From positions 1 through 63,633 of the forward strand of contig JANWWQ010000008.1 of assembly GCA_025055635.1 (NCBI GenBank): a DNA stretch of 63,633 nt, in the 5' to 3' direction. The notes beneath the pieces were generated by a model, which saw only the letters and a program-made list of their open reading frames with translations, searched no databases and was not told where the DNA came from. Each line of letters starts with the position of its first letter. Position 1 is the first letter of the stretch. Positions 36,307 to 45,135 of this stretch are shown here, piece by piece. Origin of the DNA: Flavobacteriales bacterium. GTDB taxonomy: Bacteria > Bacteroidota > Bacteroidia > CAIKAF01. The position numbers and the translations under genes are program-made.

Positions 36307-36990
36307 ATGGCTGAAGAACGCACATCTGTGAAACTCCACCCAGAGTGGTTAAGCGTATTATCGTCGGAATTCGAAAAACCTTATTTCTTAAGGCTGAAGC
36401 TTTTTCTTAAAGAGGAAAAAAGAAACTACACCATTTATCCTCCTGGACCCCTCATTTTCAACGCGCTGAACAGCACGCCCCTCTCGGCCGTCAAAGTGGT
36501 GATTCTGGGCCAGGATCCCTATCACGGTCCGGGACAGGCCCACGGTCTGTGTTTTTCCGTGCCACCTGGAGTCCCTAAGCCCCCTTCTCTGCAGAATATT
36601 TTTAAGGAACTCCAAGCGGACCTAGGGATTCCGGAGCCCCCCCACGGATGCCTACAGGCATGGGCCCAGCGGGGTGTGTTGCTCCTCAACACCGTGCTCA
36701 CCGTAAGAGCCAATCAACCTCGGTCGCATGCTGGCAAAGGATGGGAAATTTTCACCGACGCTGTCATTCGGGCCGTGAATGATCGGCCTGTACCCGTTTG
36801 TTTCATGCTATGGGGCCGAGATGCCTGTGCGAAAAAAAACCACTTGGATACAAGCCGTCATTTAGTCCTGGAGGCAGCCCATCCTTCCCCTTACTCGGCG
36901 AACGGCTTCTTCGGATGCCGCCATTTCTCAAAAGCCAACCGATGGCTACAGGAACAGGGATTGGAACCCGTGGACTGGCGTTTATCTTGA
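36307..36990 (+). CDS. ung: Uracil-DNA glycosylase (family 1)
   Basis: A 227-residue DNA repair enzyme that excises uracil from DNA. Motifs are intact: [18 protein letters not shown] with catalytic Asp70, the uracil-pocket region [20 protein letters not shown], and AAHPSPYSA with catalytic His192. Length and order match E. coli Ung (229). The Omp85-type gene starts inside its last 49 bases in another frame, indicating translational coupling or at least tight packing. Confidence 0.95.
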   Translation: MAEERTSVKLHPEWLSVLSSEFEKPYFLRLKLFLKEEKRNYTIYPPGPLIFNALNSTPLSAVKVVILGQDPYHGPGQAHGLCFSVPPGVPKPPSLQNIFKELQADLGIPEPPHGCLQAWAQRGVLLLNTVLTVRANQPRSHAGKGWEIFTDAVIRAVNDRPVPVCFMLWGRDACAKKNHLDTSRHLVLEAAHPSPYSANGFFGCRHFSKANRWLQEQGLEPVDWRLS

Positions 36991-38660
36991 GTACGCTAAG
37001 CCTGGTGTCAGCCGTCGTCCGCGCTCAGACCCGGCCCTTCGTCGTCTATTTTCAGGATGGTCCTTCAGAGCGGAAATCTCCGTCCCATTTTCTGCGCTTC
37101 CGGGATAGCGCCGAGGCCGCTCGGCACCTCCAGCTACAGGCTCAGCGCCTATGGAGCTCCGGACATTTCTTTATCCGCTACGATACGCTCAAACACTCTA
37201 TAGATACACTTCGCCTCCGTCTGATAGTGGGCCCTCGGACAGCGCCTCCTATCGTAGTGCTCAGAGGAGAACAAAAGGCCTGCGCTACGGATTGGCACCA
37301 TCTATTCACACGATGCATTATTCCCCTCTTGGAAAAAAAAGAAAACAGCGGTTATCCCTTTGCCCGCATAGAAATTGATTCCATCGGTTACACAGCGAAT
37401 CGCACTGTCCTTCACGGGCTCCTGGATGGAGGGCCGCTCATCCTCATGGACACACTAGAATTGGTTGGTAACGCCCGCCTAGCTCGTCAGTTTTTGGAGG
37501 CCTACCTGGACCTGCGGCCAGGTAGCCGGTACCGAGAGGCCACACTCCGGCGCACCCGCCAGCTGTTGGAGCGCCTCCCCTTTGCCACCTTGGCCCAACC
37601 CCCGCGTGTGGCCTTTCTAGACAGCTTAGCCCGGCTACAATTGCACCTTCAGCGCAAGCCCTCCAGCAGCGTCTATGGTTTCTTGGGTTTGGCGCCGGCC
37701 AGCCCCTTTAACCCCCGTCTCCTTCTCATGGGGGAGCTGCGCTTAGCCTTGTATCATGCCCTTGGTTACGGTGAGTCGGTGGACCTTGAGTGGAGGCGCC
37801 TACACGTGCAGACCCAAAGCCTGCGCTTCGCCCTGGCCTGGCCTTATCTCCTACACACTCCGCTGGGCGCTGAAGGTCAGTTTGACTTCTACCGAAAAGA
37901 CAGCTCTTTTCAAAATGTCCAGTTGGCAGTGGGTCTGCGGTACCTGTTGCCCGGTCAGAACTTTGTCCGCATTGGTTACCAGCGCTTCATTAGCCGGCTC
38001 ATTGACCGAAAATCCCTGGCCGGGCTGACCACCCTACCCTCTGCCCACGATGCCTTAATGGATTTATTCCAAGTGGGCTGCTTTTGGGATGGATCGGATT
38101 CTCGGCTCAATCCCACCCGCGGAGTCCTTGTTCAGGCTGAGACTTCGCTTGGTCGGAGGACGATGCCTCGCTTAGGAGAGCTGCCTGATTCCCTCTATGA
38201 AGAGGTGCCTTTCCGCCAACCGTTTTGGAGTGGGCAGATCCGCACCGATGCATTTGCGCCCGCAGGTAAGCTATTCGTGGTTCGCACTGGGTTTATGGGA
38301 GGGATGGCAATTAGTGGTCGCCTGTTCCAGAACCAATTATTCCGCTTGGGAGGTCTGCGCAATCTGCGGGGGTTCAATGAGGAAAGCCTCTTTGCCGCCA
38401 CTTACGCCTGCGCGGTGCTGGAGCCCCGCCTGCGCTTAGAGGGAAATTCTTTCGCCTGTGCCTTTGTGAACGGAGGGTATATCCTACAACGTCGGCCGGA
38501 GGCCTTTATGCCCGATTGGCCCGTGGGTTTTGGCCTTGGCGGAGCCCTGGATACGCGGGCGGGCCAAGTGGAGTTGTATTATGCATATGGCATTCAGAAA
38601 AATGCACCTTTGCGCTGGCGTGAGGCCAAAATACACTTGGGATACAGGGCGCTTTTCTGA
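36942..38660 (+). CDS. Omp85-superfamily (BamA/TamA-like) outer-membrane protein
   Basis: A 572-residue protein. From ATG 36942 a signal sequence is read (about residues 9-30, ending VVRAQ). A soluble N-terminal part with one or more POTRA-like repeats follows ([27 protein letters not shown] resembles a POTRA strand-helix unit). The C-terminal barrel contains [20 protein letters not shown], the conserved RGF/VRGY-type motif of Omp85 loop L6. It is smaller than BamA, so it is likely a TamA-like or accessory assembly/translocation protein. Upstream in-frame starts (36798, 36915) lack a leading signal peptide and are rejected. Confidence 0.82.
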   Translation: MATGTGIGTRGLAFILSTLSLVSAVVRAQTRPFVVYFQDGPSERKSPSHFLRFRDSAEAARHLQLQAQRLWSSGHFFIRYDTLKHSIDTLRLRLIVGPRTAPPIVVLRGEQKACATDWHHLFTRCIIPLLEKKENSGYPFARIEIDSIGYTANRTVLHGLLDGGPLILMDTLELVGNARLARQFLEAYLDLRPGSRYREATLRRTRQLLERLPFATLAQPPRVAFLDSLARLQLHLQRKPSSSVYGFLGLAPASPFNPRLLLMGELRLALYHALGYGESVDLEWRRLHVQTQSLRFALAWPYLLHTPLGAEGQFDFYRKDSSFQNVQLAVGLRYLLPGQNFVRIGYQRFISRLIDRKSLAGLTTLPSAHDALMDLFQVGCFWDGSDSRLNPTRGVLVQAETSLGRRTMPRLGELPDSLYEEVPFRQPFWSGQIRTDAFAPAGKLFVVRTGFMGGMAISGRLFQNQLFRLGGLRNLRGFNEESLFAATYACAVLEPRLRLEGNSFACAFVNGGYILQRRPEAFMPDWPVGFGLGGALDTRAGQVELYYAYGIQKNAPLRWREAKIHLGYRALF

Positions 38661-38773
38661 GCCGTTGGTTTTATTTTCAAGCGTAACCCCCGCTGCCTCG
38701 GCCCAATCGCCCATCCCCCTTTTCATTTCAAGACCTGTGAACTTTTCATGCGAAGGTCCAAAGACCCGAGTGG

Positions 38774-40582
38774 TCACGAAAGCAGGGCCACAATATCCTC
38801 CTCCTTCCAAAGGCGAAAACATGGTTGCCCTCCAGGCGCTATTTCAGGTTGCCGGCAAGAAAAAAGCCGAGCCAGAAGACTTTCCGCTGCTTCTGTTCCT
38901 GAACAAGGTTGCATATGGCGAGCCATGGATGCGGCCAATCTCAGAGCCTGGCGTAAACGGTAATCTTCCAAAGTACGCCCTCCCTCCTCTTCGGACTGCA
39001 AAAGGAACTCTTCTACCAACGGGCCGACTTGGTTTTCAGGAATATCAGGCGGATGGCTGTACACAACCACATGATCGGGTCCTAACAGTTCGGCATTAAA
39101 ACCCGCTCTGTTCAGCCACTCCTGCTGGGCTTCAAAACTTTTCACCACCGACCGCGGAAGACCCACTTTCAACGGGAATAGTAAAGGTTGGGATAAGCGG
39201 TTATCGTCGTAAGCTCCGTAAAGGAATTGTTCAAAAAAAATCCGCTCCATAGCGCGGCGATAATGAACCAAAATGAGTCCTGAAGATGTGGTGGCCACTA
39301 CGTATTCACCCCGCCACACTAAGAGGCGGGGCTTAGGCATGGAGTCTAGCTCTTCCGGGTTTGGTAGAGGAGATTGGGATGGACCTGTGGTTAACTTTTT
39401 ACGAAGATTCGCAAGTTCCGGATAAAGCGCCTCCAAATATCCCCGAGCGTTTTTTTCCACAAAACCGGATTGTCTTGTGGACGGGAGAGGTTTGTCCCAA
39501 GGCGGTGCTGTCGGCTGAGTTTGGCCGGCTGCAAGGATCGGAATAACTGAGGCCACCACTGGTTCCTCATCAAAGGAAAACGCAGAGGCCATGTGATGTA
39601 CACCCAAAGCCCGGCGGACAGCGCTTCGCACAATGTGAAACACGCTACGGTCATCAGCAAACTTCAGCTCCGTCTTGGAAGGATGAATGTTCACATCTAT
39701 TTCGGCAGGGTCCAACTCCAAGTAGAGGAAATAGGTCGGTTTGTAGCCAGGGGAGATCAGCCCTGCATAGGCCGATTCCACGGCATAGCCCACCAATCCT
39801 GAGCGTATGTATCGGTTATTGACAAATACATATTGGTCGGCCTTGGTTTTTCGCGCACAATCGGCTTTTCCTACAAAGCCTTGCACCCTCAATATTTCAG
39901 TGTGTTCCTTTACAGGAATCAGGCGCTGCTCCTGCTCCGTGCCAAATAGGGCCAGTATGCGTTGCAGCAAACTAGAACGGGGCAAATTATACAGACTTTT
40001 GTCCTGAGAAATGTATTCAAAATGAATTTCCGGGTGGGCTAGTGCCACGCGTGTAAATTCTTCTGTGATAAGTCGTGTTTCCACCGATTCGGATTTTAGA
40101 AATTTCCTCCGGGCAGGCGTGTTGTAAAACAAATTCTTTACGGAGATCACAGTACCCGGACTGGTCTGGCACAATTCATGGACTTGGAGGTGGCCCCCTT
40201 CTATCACCACCCGGGTGCCAGTTTCATCTTCATGTTGACGGGTTTTCAACTCCACGCGGGCCACGGCGGCGATAGAGGCCAAGGCTTCCCCGCGAAATCC
40301 TTTGGTCAAAATCCGAAACAGATCATCCGCTTCTTTGATTTTGCTGGTGGCATGCCGTTCAAAGCACAGGCGGGCATCCGTATTGCTCATCCCCACCCCG
40401 TTATCGCCCACCATGATTTGTGTGGCCCCACCGTCCCGAATGGCGAGCCAGATGTGGTCGGCGCCGGCGTCCACAGCATTTTCCAGCAGTTCCTTCACCA
40501 CTGAGGCTGGCCTCTGGACTACTTCGCCGGCTGCAATACGATTGGCCAGCGATTCAGGCAGTCGTCGGATAACATCAGGCAT
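38774..40582 (-). CDS. mutL: DNA mismatch repair protein MutL
   Basis: A 602-residue protein. The N-terminal GHKL ATPase domain is intact (ELLENAVDAGADHI with Glu34, DNGVGM, KGFRGEALASI) as is the transducer region (FVNNRYIRSGLV, DVNIHPSKTEL). After a variable linker the C-terminal domain starts near residue 418. The metal-dependent endonuclease motif DQHAxxExxxxE reads HYRRAMERIFFE at 440-451: the Asp, Gln and His are lost, though both Glu remain. The later family blocks are also altered (LRLAASMA; PGGQPCF). ATPase and clamp roles look preserved; endonuclease activity is doubtful. It is the last gene after plsC, gatC and a small membrane protein. Confidence 0.92.
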   Translation of the reverse strand: MPDVIRRLPESLANRIAAGEVVQRPASVVKELLENAVDAGADHIWLAIRDGGATQIMVGDNGVGMSNTDARLCFERHATSKIKEADDLFRILTKGFRGEALASIAAVARVELKTRQHEDETGTRVVIEGGHLQVHELCQTSPGTVISVKNLFYNTPARRKFLKSESVETRLITEEFTRVALAHPEIHFEYISQDKSLYNLPRSSLLQRILALFGTEQEQRLIPVKEHTEILRVQGFVGKADCARKTKADQYVFVNNRYIRSGLVGYAVESAYAGLISPGYKPTYFLYLELDPAEIDVNIHPSKTELKFADDRSVFHIVRSAVRRALGVHHMASAFSFDEEPVVASVIPILAAGQTQPTAPPWDKPLPSTRQSGFVEKNARGYLEALYPELANLRKKLTTGPSQSPLPNPEELDSMPKPRLLVWRGEYVVATTSSGLILVHYRRAMERIFFEQFLYGAYDDNRLSQPLLFPLKVGLPRSVVKSFEAQQEWLNRAGFNAELLGPDHVVVYSHPPDIPENQVGPLVEEFLLQSEEEGGRTLEDYRLRQALRLAASMARHMQPCSGTEAAESLLARLFSCRQPEIAPGGQPCFRLWKEEDIVALLS

Positions 40583-40589
40583 GGCCCCT

Positions 40590-40853
40590 TCAGGCTATTC
40601 CTGAAACCATAATGTAAGCCAGCAAGGCCACTGCGGTTAATACCAACCAGCGCAACAGCTTGGCTTGCCCCCGGCTGTTGTCCACAGGAGGCAGAAGCCG
40701 CCGATTTTCCAGCCTACTTCGCATGGAGAAATTGTCGATCTCCCCCTGGTAAGCTTTGCGGATCCTCTCAGCATGGCCTTCAGCCTGATCGTTTTCCTCG
40801 CAGTAGTAACGGGGTTTGTAATTAAAACTGCGGGGACGGCGTTGACTGAACAT
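40590..40853 (-). CDS. Small tail-anchored membrane protein
   Basis: An 87-residue protein. It is Arg/Tyr-rich at the N-terminus (FSQRRPRSFNYKPRYY), charged in the middle, with a single hydrophobic C-terminal helix (about residues 67-86, LLRWLVLTAVALLAYIMVSG). It lies 21 bases after gatC and seven bases before mutL, on the same strand. A similar small protein is, as I recall, frequent beside Bacteroidota mutL genes, but no function is known. Confidence 0.7.
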   Translation of the reverse strand: MFSQRRPRSFNYKPRYYCEENDQAEGHAERIRKAYQGEIDNFSMRSRLENRRLLPPVDNSRGQAKLLRWLVLTAVALLAYIMVSGIA

Positions 40854-40874
40854 TTCTTCTAAAAGTGGCTGAAA

Positions 40875-41177
40875 TTATTTTTCCAACACTTTGGGTACCC
40901 GGAAATAATCTGAGTCAGCCCGGGGTGCATTGTTTAAAACAGCATCCCGCGGTAGAGGGGGCTCAGGCGTATCTTGCCGAGGGCCACTTGAGCTGGGAAC
41001 AGGATGAATCAAGGGCTCAGATCCTTCCAAGTTCAACTCTTTAATTTTGGCCACAAAACCAATAATTCTTTCCATATCTTGTAAAAGCTGCCTTTCCTCA
41101 GCCGGAGTCACTTCCAGCCGGGCCAAGCGCGCAAGGTGGCGAAGCTGTTCGGAAGTAATTTGTGTTTCCTCGCCCAC
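40875..41177 (-). CDS. gatC: Asp-tRNA(Asn)/Glu-tRNA(Gln) amidotransferase subunit C
   Basis: A 100-residue subunit of the GatCAB transamidosome that turns misacylated Glu-tRNA(Gln) or Asp-tRNA(Asn) into the correct amidated form. Motifs: LRHLARLARLEVTPAEERQL, then DMERIIGFVAKIKEL and a tail with TPEPPLPRDAVLNNAPR and DYFRVPKVLE, typical of GatC. GTG at 41177 is the only suitable start. A -7 box lies four bases in front. gatA and gatB are not in the window. As asnS is present, this complex is probably needed for glutaminyl-tRNA. Confidence 0.9.
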   Translation of the reverse strand: MGEETQITSEQLRHLARLARLEVTPAEERQLLQDMERIIGFVAKIKELNLEGSEPLIHPVPSSSGPRQDTPEPPLPRDAVLNNAPRADSDYFRVPKVLEK

Positions 41178-41181
41178 AAAG

Positions 41182-41189
41182 CAAAGTTA
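41182..41189 (-). promoter_or_regulatory. -7-like box (TAACTTTG) 4 bases before the gatC start codon
   Basis: Exact TAnnTTTG on the minus strand, four bases before GTG 41177, and within the plsC-gatC intergenic space. It would let gatC-mutL be transcribed apart from plsC. Confidence 0.42.
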
Positions 41190-41206
41190 CAATTTTAGCT
41201 GAGTCC

Positions 41207-41953
41207 CTAGAGTCCGTCAGGCTTGCTTTCCGAAATGCATTTTTCAATAAAGGCCCTGGCCGCTTCCTTTAATTCCTTCCCTGTATGGATACCTCCTTTA
41301 GGTAAAAGGGGGGGACCGATATAAATTCGGGACAGCCCAGGTCCCCCCTTCGGATAAAACAATTCATAAATACGGGGTAACAAGCGAGGATGATCAGGGA
41401 AAGCCACAGGTACGACGGGAACACCCATTTTCATGGCCAAATGAAAGGCCCCCTCTTTAAAGGGCAGCAATCCCTTGCCGCTTTTATTCATCGTGCCTTC
41501 CGGAAAAATCACGATAGGAATGCCCCGGGCGAGGTCCGCTGCGGCCCTTTCCAACGCCTTGGCGGATTGAATGGCGCTGGCACGATTTAAAGGTATATGC
41601 GTATGGCCGAACATTACCCCAAACAGAGGGGTGCGGGCGTGTTCTATTTTGGCTATGAAGTGAAAAGGTCTAGGAATACATTTGTACATTAATAAAATGT
41701 CTAGCGCTGAACTATGATTGGCTACCACTATATAACCTCCTTGTGCGGGTAAATTTTCTTGACCATAAATACGCCAACGGATGCCCGTCGTACGCAATAA
41801 CCAGGTGGCCCACAGAACTTGCAGTCGATGGGCGAGGGCATGGTATCGCGGTCGGGGAAGTAAAATACGAAAAATCCAGTAAAAAAAGAGAAGGGTTATT
41901 AAAAAGTTTAATAAGAAATACAAGCGCCAAGCTTTAACTAAGAAAGTACGCAC
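41207..41953 (-). CDS. plsC: 1-acyl-sn-glycerol-3-phosphate acyltransferase
   Basis: A 248-residue membrane acyltransferase of phosphatidic acid synthesis. It has an N-terminal hydrophobic anchor (RLYFLLNFLITLLFFYWIF), then the catalytic NHSSALD (HX4D), the FPEGTMNKSGKG substrate-binding block and VPVVPVAFPDHP. The GTG at 41953 is preferred: the upstream TTG at 41962 lies inside a perfect -7 box. It is the first gene of the plsC-gatC-membrane protein-mutL group. Confidence 0.88.
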   Translation of the reverse strand: MRTFLVKAWRLYFLLNFLITLLFFYWIFRILLPRPRYHALAHRLQVLWATWLLRTTGIRWRIYGQENLPAQGGYIVVANHSSALDILLMYKCIPRPFHFIAKIEHARTPLFGVMFGHTHIPLNRASAIQSAKALERAAADLARGIPIVIFPEGTMNKSGKGLLPFKEGAFHLAMKMGVPVVPVAFPDHPRLLPRIYELFYPKGGPGLSRIYIGPPLLPKGGIHTGKELKEAARAFIEKCISESKPDGL

Positions 41954-41959
41954 AGCGTA

Positions 41960-41967
41960 CAAAAATA
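41960..41967 (-). promoter_or_regulatory. -7-like box (TATTTTTG) 6 bases before the plsC start codon
   Basis: Exact TAnnTTTG on the minus strand. It helps choose the GTG at 41953 over the TTG at 41962, which forms part of the box. Confidence 0.42.
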
Positions 41968-42554
41968 TTTTTTTATTGTTAAGGTTAATAAAATGGATAT
42001 TTTTGTACAGTGGTAAACTGCAATTATTATCTAACTATAATTTGAAAATGTTATTTTTAAAATTCTGTTAGAATTTTTGATTTAATTAAATGTAAACCTT
42101 ATTTTTTGAAAATCCAAATGTTTCTGTAAGTTTAAATCCAAAAGCTTGTTTTAAGGAAATATTGGCCACATTTTCATAGATATAAGGTTATGAAGGATGT
42201 TTATAGTAAAAAGATAAAATAATTTTAAAGTAATATTTATATTTAACCAATAAGTCATGATAATCGCAAAAAACCCTTTATTGGCTTCAATTTCAAAATC
42301 TCAAATATTACTAAATTTTAATAAAAAATGTATTATTTTTTAAATTTGAATTTTTAATTCTTTCTTATGTGAAAATTATCTCCGAAATTTTTGACACACT
42401 CTATGGCCCTGGAAACAATTACAAAAAAAACAGGAAGGAAGGCCTTATTCTGTAAAAGTCTTCTATCAAAAAAATTTAGGGAACTTCACATCATGATGGA
42501 TGACGGAAATAAAAAAGGAAAATCGTCAGAATGAAGAACTTTTAGTGCTTCTCT
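41968..42554. other. Very AT-rich gap
   Basis: About 590 bases with extreme AT content and stops in all frames. One 43-codon Lys-rich open frame (42403-42534, plus strand) is present but has no recognisable family or good promoter. No RNA gene or terminator of alanine dehydrogenase could be firmly identified. Confidence 0.5.
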
Positions 42555-43760
42555 TTATAAAGCAAGTAGCAAAAGCTCCAAGTCTTTGTATTGCATATTA
42601 AACATTTCGGCGAAATAGCGGTTAGTAAGCATGCCGTTGTACATGTATACGGCTTGTCGGAATCCTTTATTTTTTTTAAGGTATGGAATGAAGCCTCCCA
42701 CTTCTCCCATTTTATCCAGAATGGGTGTTAGAACAGAGCTCAAAGCGTAGGATGCAGTATGGGCCATCCGCGAGGCAATATTGGGCACACAGTAATGAAC
42801 AACTCCGTACTTGCGAAACACAGGATGGTTATGGTCGGTGACACGAGATGTTTCAAAGACCCCTCCCTGGTCTATACTGATGTCCACAATCACAGAACCC
42901 ACCTTCATTTCTGAGACCATAGACTCAGGGACCACGCAGGGCGTGCGCCCGTGACGAGGTCGCAAGCAGCCAATGGCCACATCAGCCCGACGTAAGCATT
43001 CCCGTAGTACGTTTTCATTCAATACGGATGTAAACACTCGGCGGCCGATATCGGTCTGGAAGCGGCGAAGTTTATGAATGGAGTTGTCGAAAACTTTCAC
43101 TGTGGCGCCCAGGCCTAATGCAGCCCGCGCTGCAAATTCTCCTACCGTACCGGCCCCGATGATAACAACTTCGGCCGGAGGTAAACCGGTGACTCCTCCT
43201 AAGACCAAGCCCTTTCCTCCACTGGCCGTGCTGAGGTATTCTGCGGCCACCAGGATAGCCCCGACTCCTGCGATTTCGCTCATGCTGCGCACAATGGGAT
43301 ATACATCGTCGTCATCCTTGATGAAATTGATGGCCACAGCGGATACCTTACGCTTAATAAGCTCCTGGAGGATATCGGCGTAGTGGTTTCCTAATTGAAC
43401 CGCACTGATGATGAGTTGGCCGGGCTTCAAGAGGGATAGCTCCGCGTGGGTGGGAGGCGACACCTTGAGAACCATGTCGCAACGAAAAATTTCCTCTGCA
43501 CTAAAGGCAATACGCGCTCCGGCTTCGCTAAAGTCTCGGTCCTGAAAATGGGCGGCCTGTCCCGCCGCCGTCTCCACTACAATCTCATGCCCTAAACTGA
43601 CCAGACGGGCCACATCTTGAGGGACCAACGGGACGCGATTTTCCTGAAACGAAGTCTCCCGAGGAATACCAATTCTGAGGGCCTGAAATCGAGGGGCGAC
43701 CTCCAAAGTCTCCTCTTTAGGAACGTATAATAGGGAAGGATCAACCTCAGTGCGCCCCAT
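42555..43760 (-). CDS. ald: Alanine dehydrogenase
   Basis: A 401-residue NAD-dependent enzyme interconverting alanine with pyruvate and ammonia. The N-terminal catalytic domain has RIGIPRETSFQENRVPLVPQDV, and the NAD domain has VVIIGAGTVGEFAARAALGLGA. The segment DISIDQGGVFETS and the HYCVPNIASRMAHTASYALS block are characteristic of the Ald/PNT family. An about 25-residue N-terminal extension precedes the core, as in Bacteroidota members. It is transcribed in the same direction as, and 38 bases after, the SPT-like gene; its own -7 box overlaps that gene's stop codon. Confidence 0.9.
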   Translation of the reverse strand: MGRTEVDPSLLYVPKEETLEVAPRFQALRIGIPRETSFQENRVPLVPQDVARLVSLGHEIVVETAAGQAAHFQDRDFSEAGARIAFSAEEIFRCDMVLKVSPPTHAELSLLKPGQLIISAVQLGNHYADILQELIKRKVSAVAINFIKDDDDVYPIVRSMSEIAGVGAILVAAEYLSTASGGKGLVLGGVTGLPPAEVVIIGAGTVGEFAARAALGLGATVKVFDNSIHKLRRFQTDIGRRVFTSVLNENVLRECLRRADVAIGCLRPRHGRTPCVVPESMVSEMKVGSVIVDISIDQGGVFETSRVTDHNHPVFRKYGVVHYCVPNIASRMAHTASYALSSVLTPILDKMGEVGGFIPYLKKNKGFRQAVYMYNGMLTNRYFAEMFNMQYKDLELLLLAL

Positions 43761-43793
43761 AAACTGGCAGGTGTGCCCCGTGTTCCTGTATTA

Positions 43794-43801
43794 CAAAATT
43801 A
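43794..43801 (-). promoter_or_regulatory. -7-like box (TAATTTTG) upstream of ald
   Basis: Exact TAnnTTTG on the minus strand, overlapping the TAA stop of the SPT-like gene and 33 bases before the ald ATG. Confidence 0.35.
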
Positions 43802-45082
43802 ATCTATCGCTGTGGCTTTTTGAGCTTCTAGCTCCCTCAACAGAGAGGCATTATTAACTCGGTCGTAGCGCCCCTCAGCCAGCTTCTGGCGCACCTCCTT
43901 GAAAACCCGAATAGTGTACTCCACGTCTTCAATTGTGTGCACAGCGGTAGGAATAAGTCGCAAAAGGATCATGCCTTTTGGGATGACGGGATATACCACC
44001 ATGGAGCAGAAAATTCCGTAATTCTCGCGAAGGTCCACCACCAGATTAGAGGCCTCGGCCACACCGCCATGCATCATTACAGGTGTCACACAACTGTTGG
44101 TTTTACCGAGATCAAAACCAGCCTCTCGGAGGCCATTTTGCAAGGTCCTGGTGATAGTCCAAAGCTTCTCCCGCAACTCGGGATGGTTGTTGATCAGTTC
44201 AAGTCTTTTCAGGGCCCCAACCACAATGGGCATGGGAAGAGTCTTGGCATAAATCTGAGAGCGGGTGTTATACTTCAGCCAGGTGATCACGTCCGGTTCC
44301 CCTGCCACCCAGGCCCCAATGAGGGCAAATGATTTAGCGAAAGTGCCAAAAATGATATCCACACCGTCGATAGCTCCTTGTTCTTCCACAGCACCTCCGC
44401 CGTTTGGGCCTAAGGTTCCAATACCATGGGCATCATCCACGAAGAGCCTGAAGTTAAATTCCTTTTTTAATGCCACAATATCAGCAATGCGGCCTTGCTC
44501 GCCCGTCATGCCGAATACACCTTCTGTAATTACCAGGATACCGCCTCCTGTTTTTTCCGTGAGGCGGGTCGCGCGTTCCAGTTGCTTGCGCAGACTGTCT
44601 ATATCGTTGTGGCGGAACACGAATCGGTGCCCCGGATGCAAGCGCACCCCATCCACAATGCACGCATGGCATTCGGCGTCGTACACTACCACGTCGTGTC
44701 GGTCAGTAAGGGCGTCCAATACGCTCATACAGCCTTGGTAGCCATAGTTTAGTAGCATGCCGGCGGGCTTGCCTACCAAACGGGCCAATCCTTGCTCCAG
44801 CTCTTCATGCTGATCGCTCTCTCCGGTGAGCATACGGGCCCCCATCGGATAAGCCAAACCATAGCGAGCAGCGGCTTCGGCATCCACACGGCGCACTTCG
44901 GGGTGGTTGGCCAGGCCGAGGTAATTGTTCAGGCTCCAGACCAACACTTCCTTGCCACGGAAGTACATCCGGTTACCAATGTCCCCGGTGAGTTTTGGAA
45001 AGGAAAAATAACCGTGGGCGACTTCATAGTATTGGCCTATAGGCCCCATACCCCGGCGAACTTTATCAAAGACATCTCCCAT
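43799..45082 (-). CDS. PLP-dependent alpha-oxoamine synthase: serine palmitoyltransferase / cysteate acyltransferase-like
   Basis: A 427-residue fold-type I PLP enzyme of the AOS family. Motifs: WSLNNYLGLANHPEV, GARMLTGESDQHEELE, DAECHACIVDGVRLHPG, VDDAHGIGTLGPNGGG and the PLP-lysine region GTFAKSFALIGAWVAG. In Bacteroidota this group is serine palmitoyltransferase (sphingolipids) or cysteate-C-fatty-acyltransferase (sulfonolipids such as capnine). The two cannot be separated here by sequence alone; KBL or BioF seem less likely given length and the N-terminal GPIGQYYEVAHGYFSFP block. It shares a palindromic divergent promoter with bamD. Its product would explain a need for the membrane hydroxylase at 7986-8903 (inference). 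Confidence 0.85.
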   Translation of the reverse strand: MGDVFDKVRRGMGPIGQYYEVAHGYFSFPKLTGDIGNRMYFRGKEVLVWSLNNYLGLANHPEVRRVDAEAAARYGLAYPMGARMLTGESDQHEELEQGLARLVGKPAGMLLNYGYQGCMSVLDALTDRHDVVVYDAECHACIVDGVRLHPGHRFVFRHNDIDSLRKQLERATRLTEKTGGGILVITEGVFGMTGEQGRIADIVALKKEFNFRLFVDDAHGIGTLGPNGGGAVEEQGAIDGVDIIFGTFAKSFALIGAWVAGEPDVITWLKYNTRSQIYAKTLPMPIVVGALKRLELINNHPELREKLWTITRTLQNGLREAGFDLGKTNSCVTPVMMHGGVAEASNLVVDLRENYGIFCSMVVYPVIPKGMILLRLIPTAVHTIEDVEYTIRVFKEVRQKLAEGRYDRVNNASLLRELEAQKATAID

Positions 45083-45100
45083 ATTGGTTTAAGGTTTGGT

Positions 45101-45119
45101 TAATTTTGCCCCAAAATTA
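45101..45119. promoter_or_regulatory. Back-to-back palindromic -7 elements between the SPT-like gene and bamD
   Basis: The 19-base sequence TAATTTTGCCCCAAAATTA reads TAATTTTG on both strands, giving a -7 box facing bamD (45101-45108) and one facing the SPT-like gene (45112-45119). For the latter a TTG (minus strand, 45139-45141) lies exactly 19 bases upstream, a full consensus promoter. Start codons are 27 and 29 bases away. Confidence 0.55.
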
Positions 45120-45135
45120 GTTTAATCGCCCAGGC

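Noticed and set aside
38530-39099. 189-codon open frame on the plus strand
   Set aside because: It overlaps the end of the Omp85-type gene out of frame and runs antisense through the conserved mutL C-terminus.
42403-42534. 43-codon Lys-rich open frame in the gap before ald
   Set aside because: Composition is what AT-rich non-coding DNA gives by chance; no promoter, ribosome site or family match seen.
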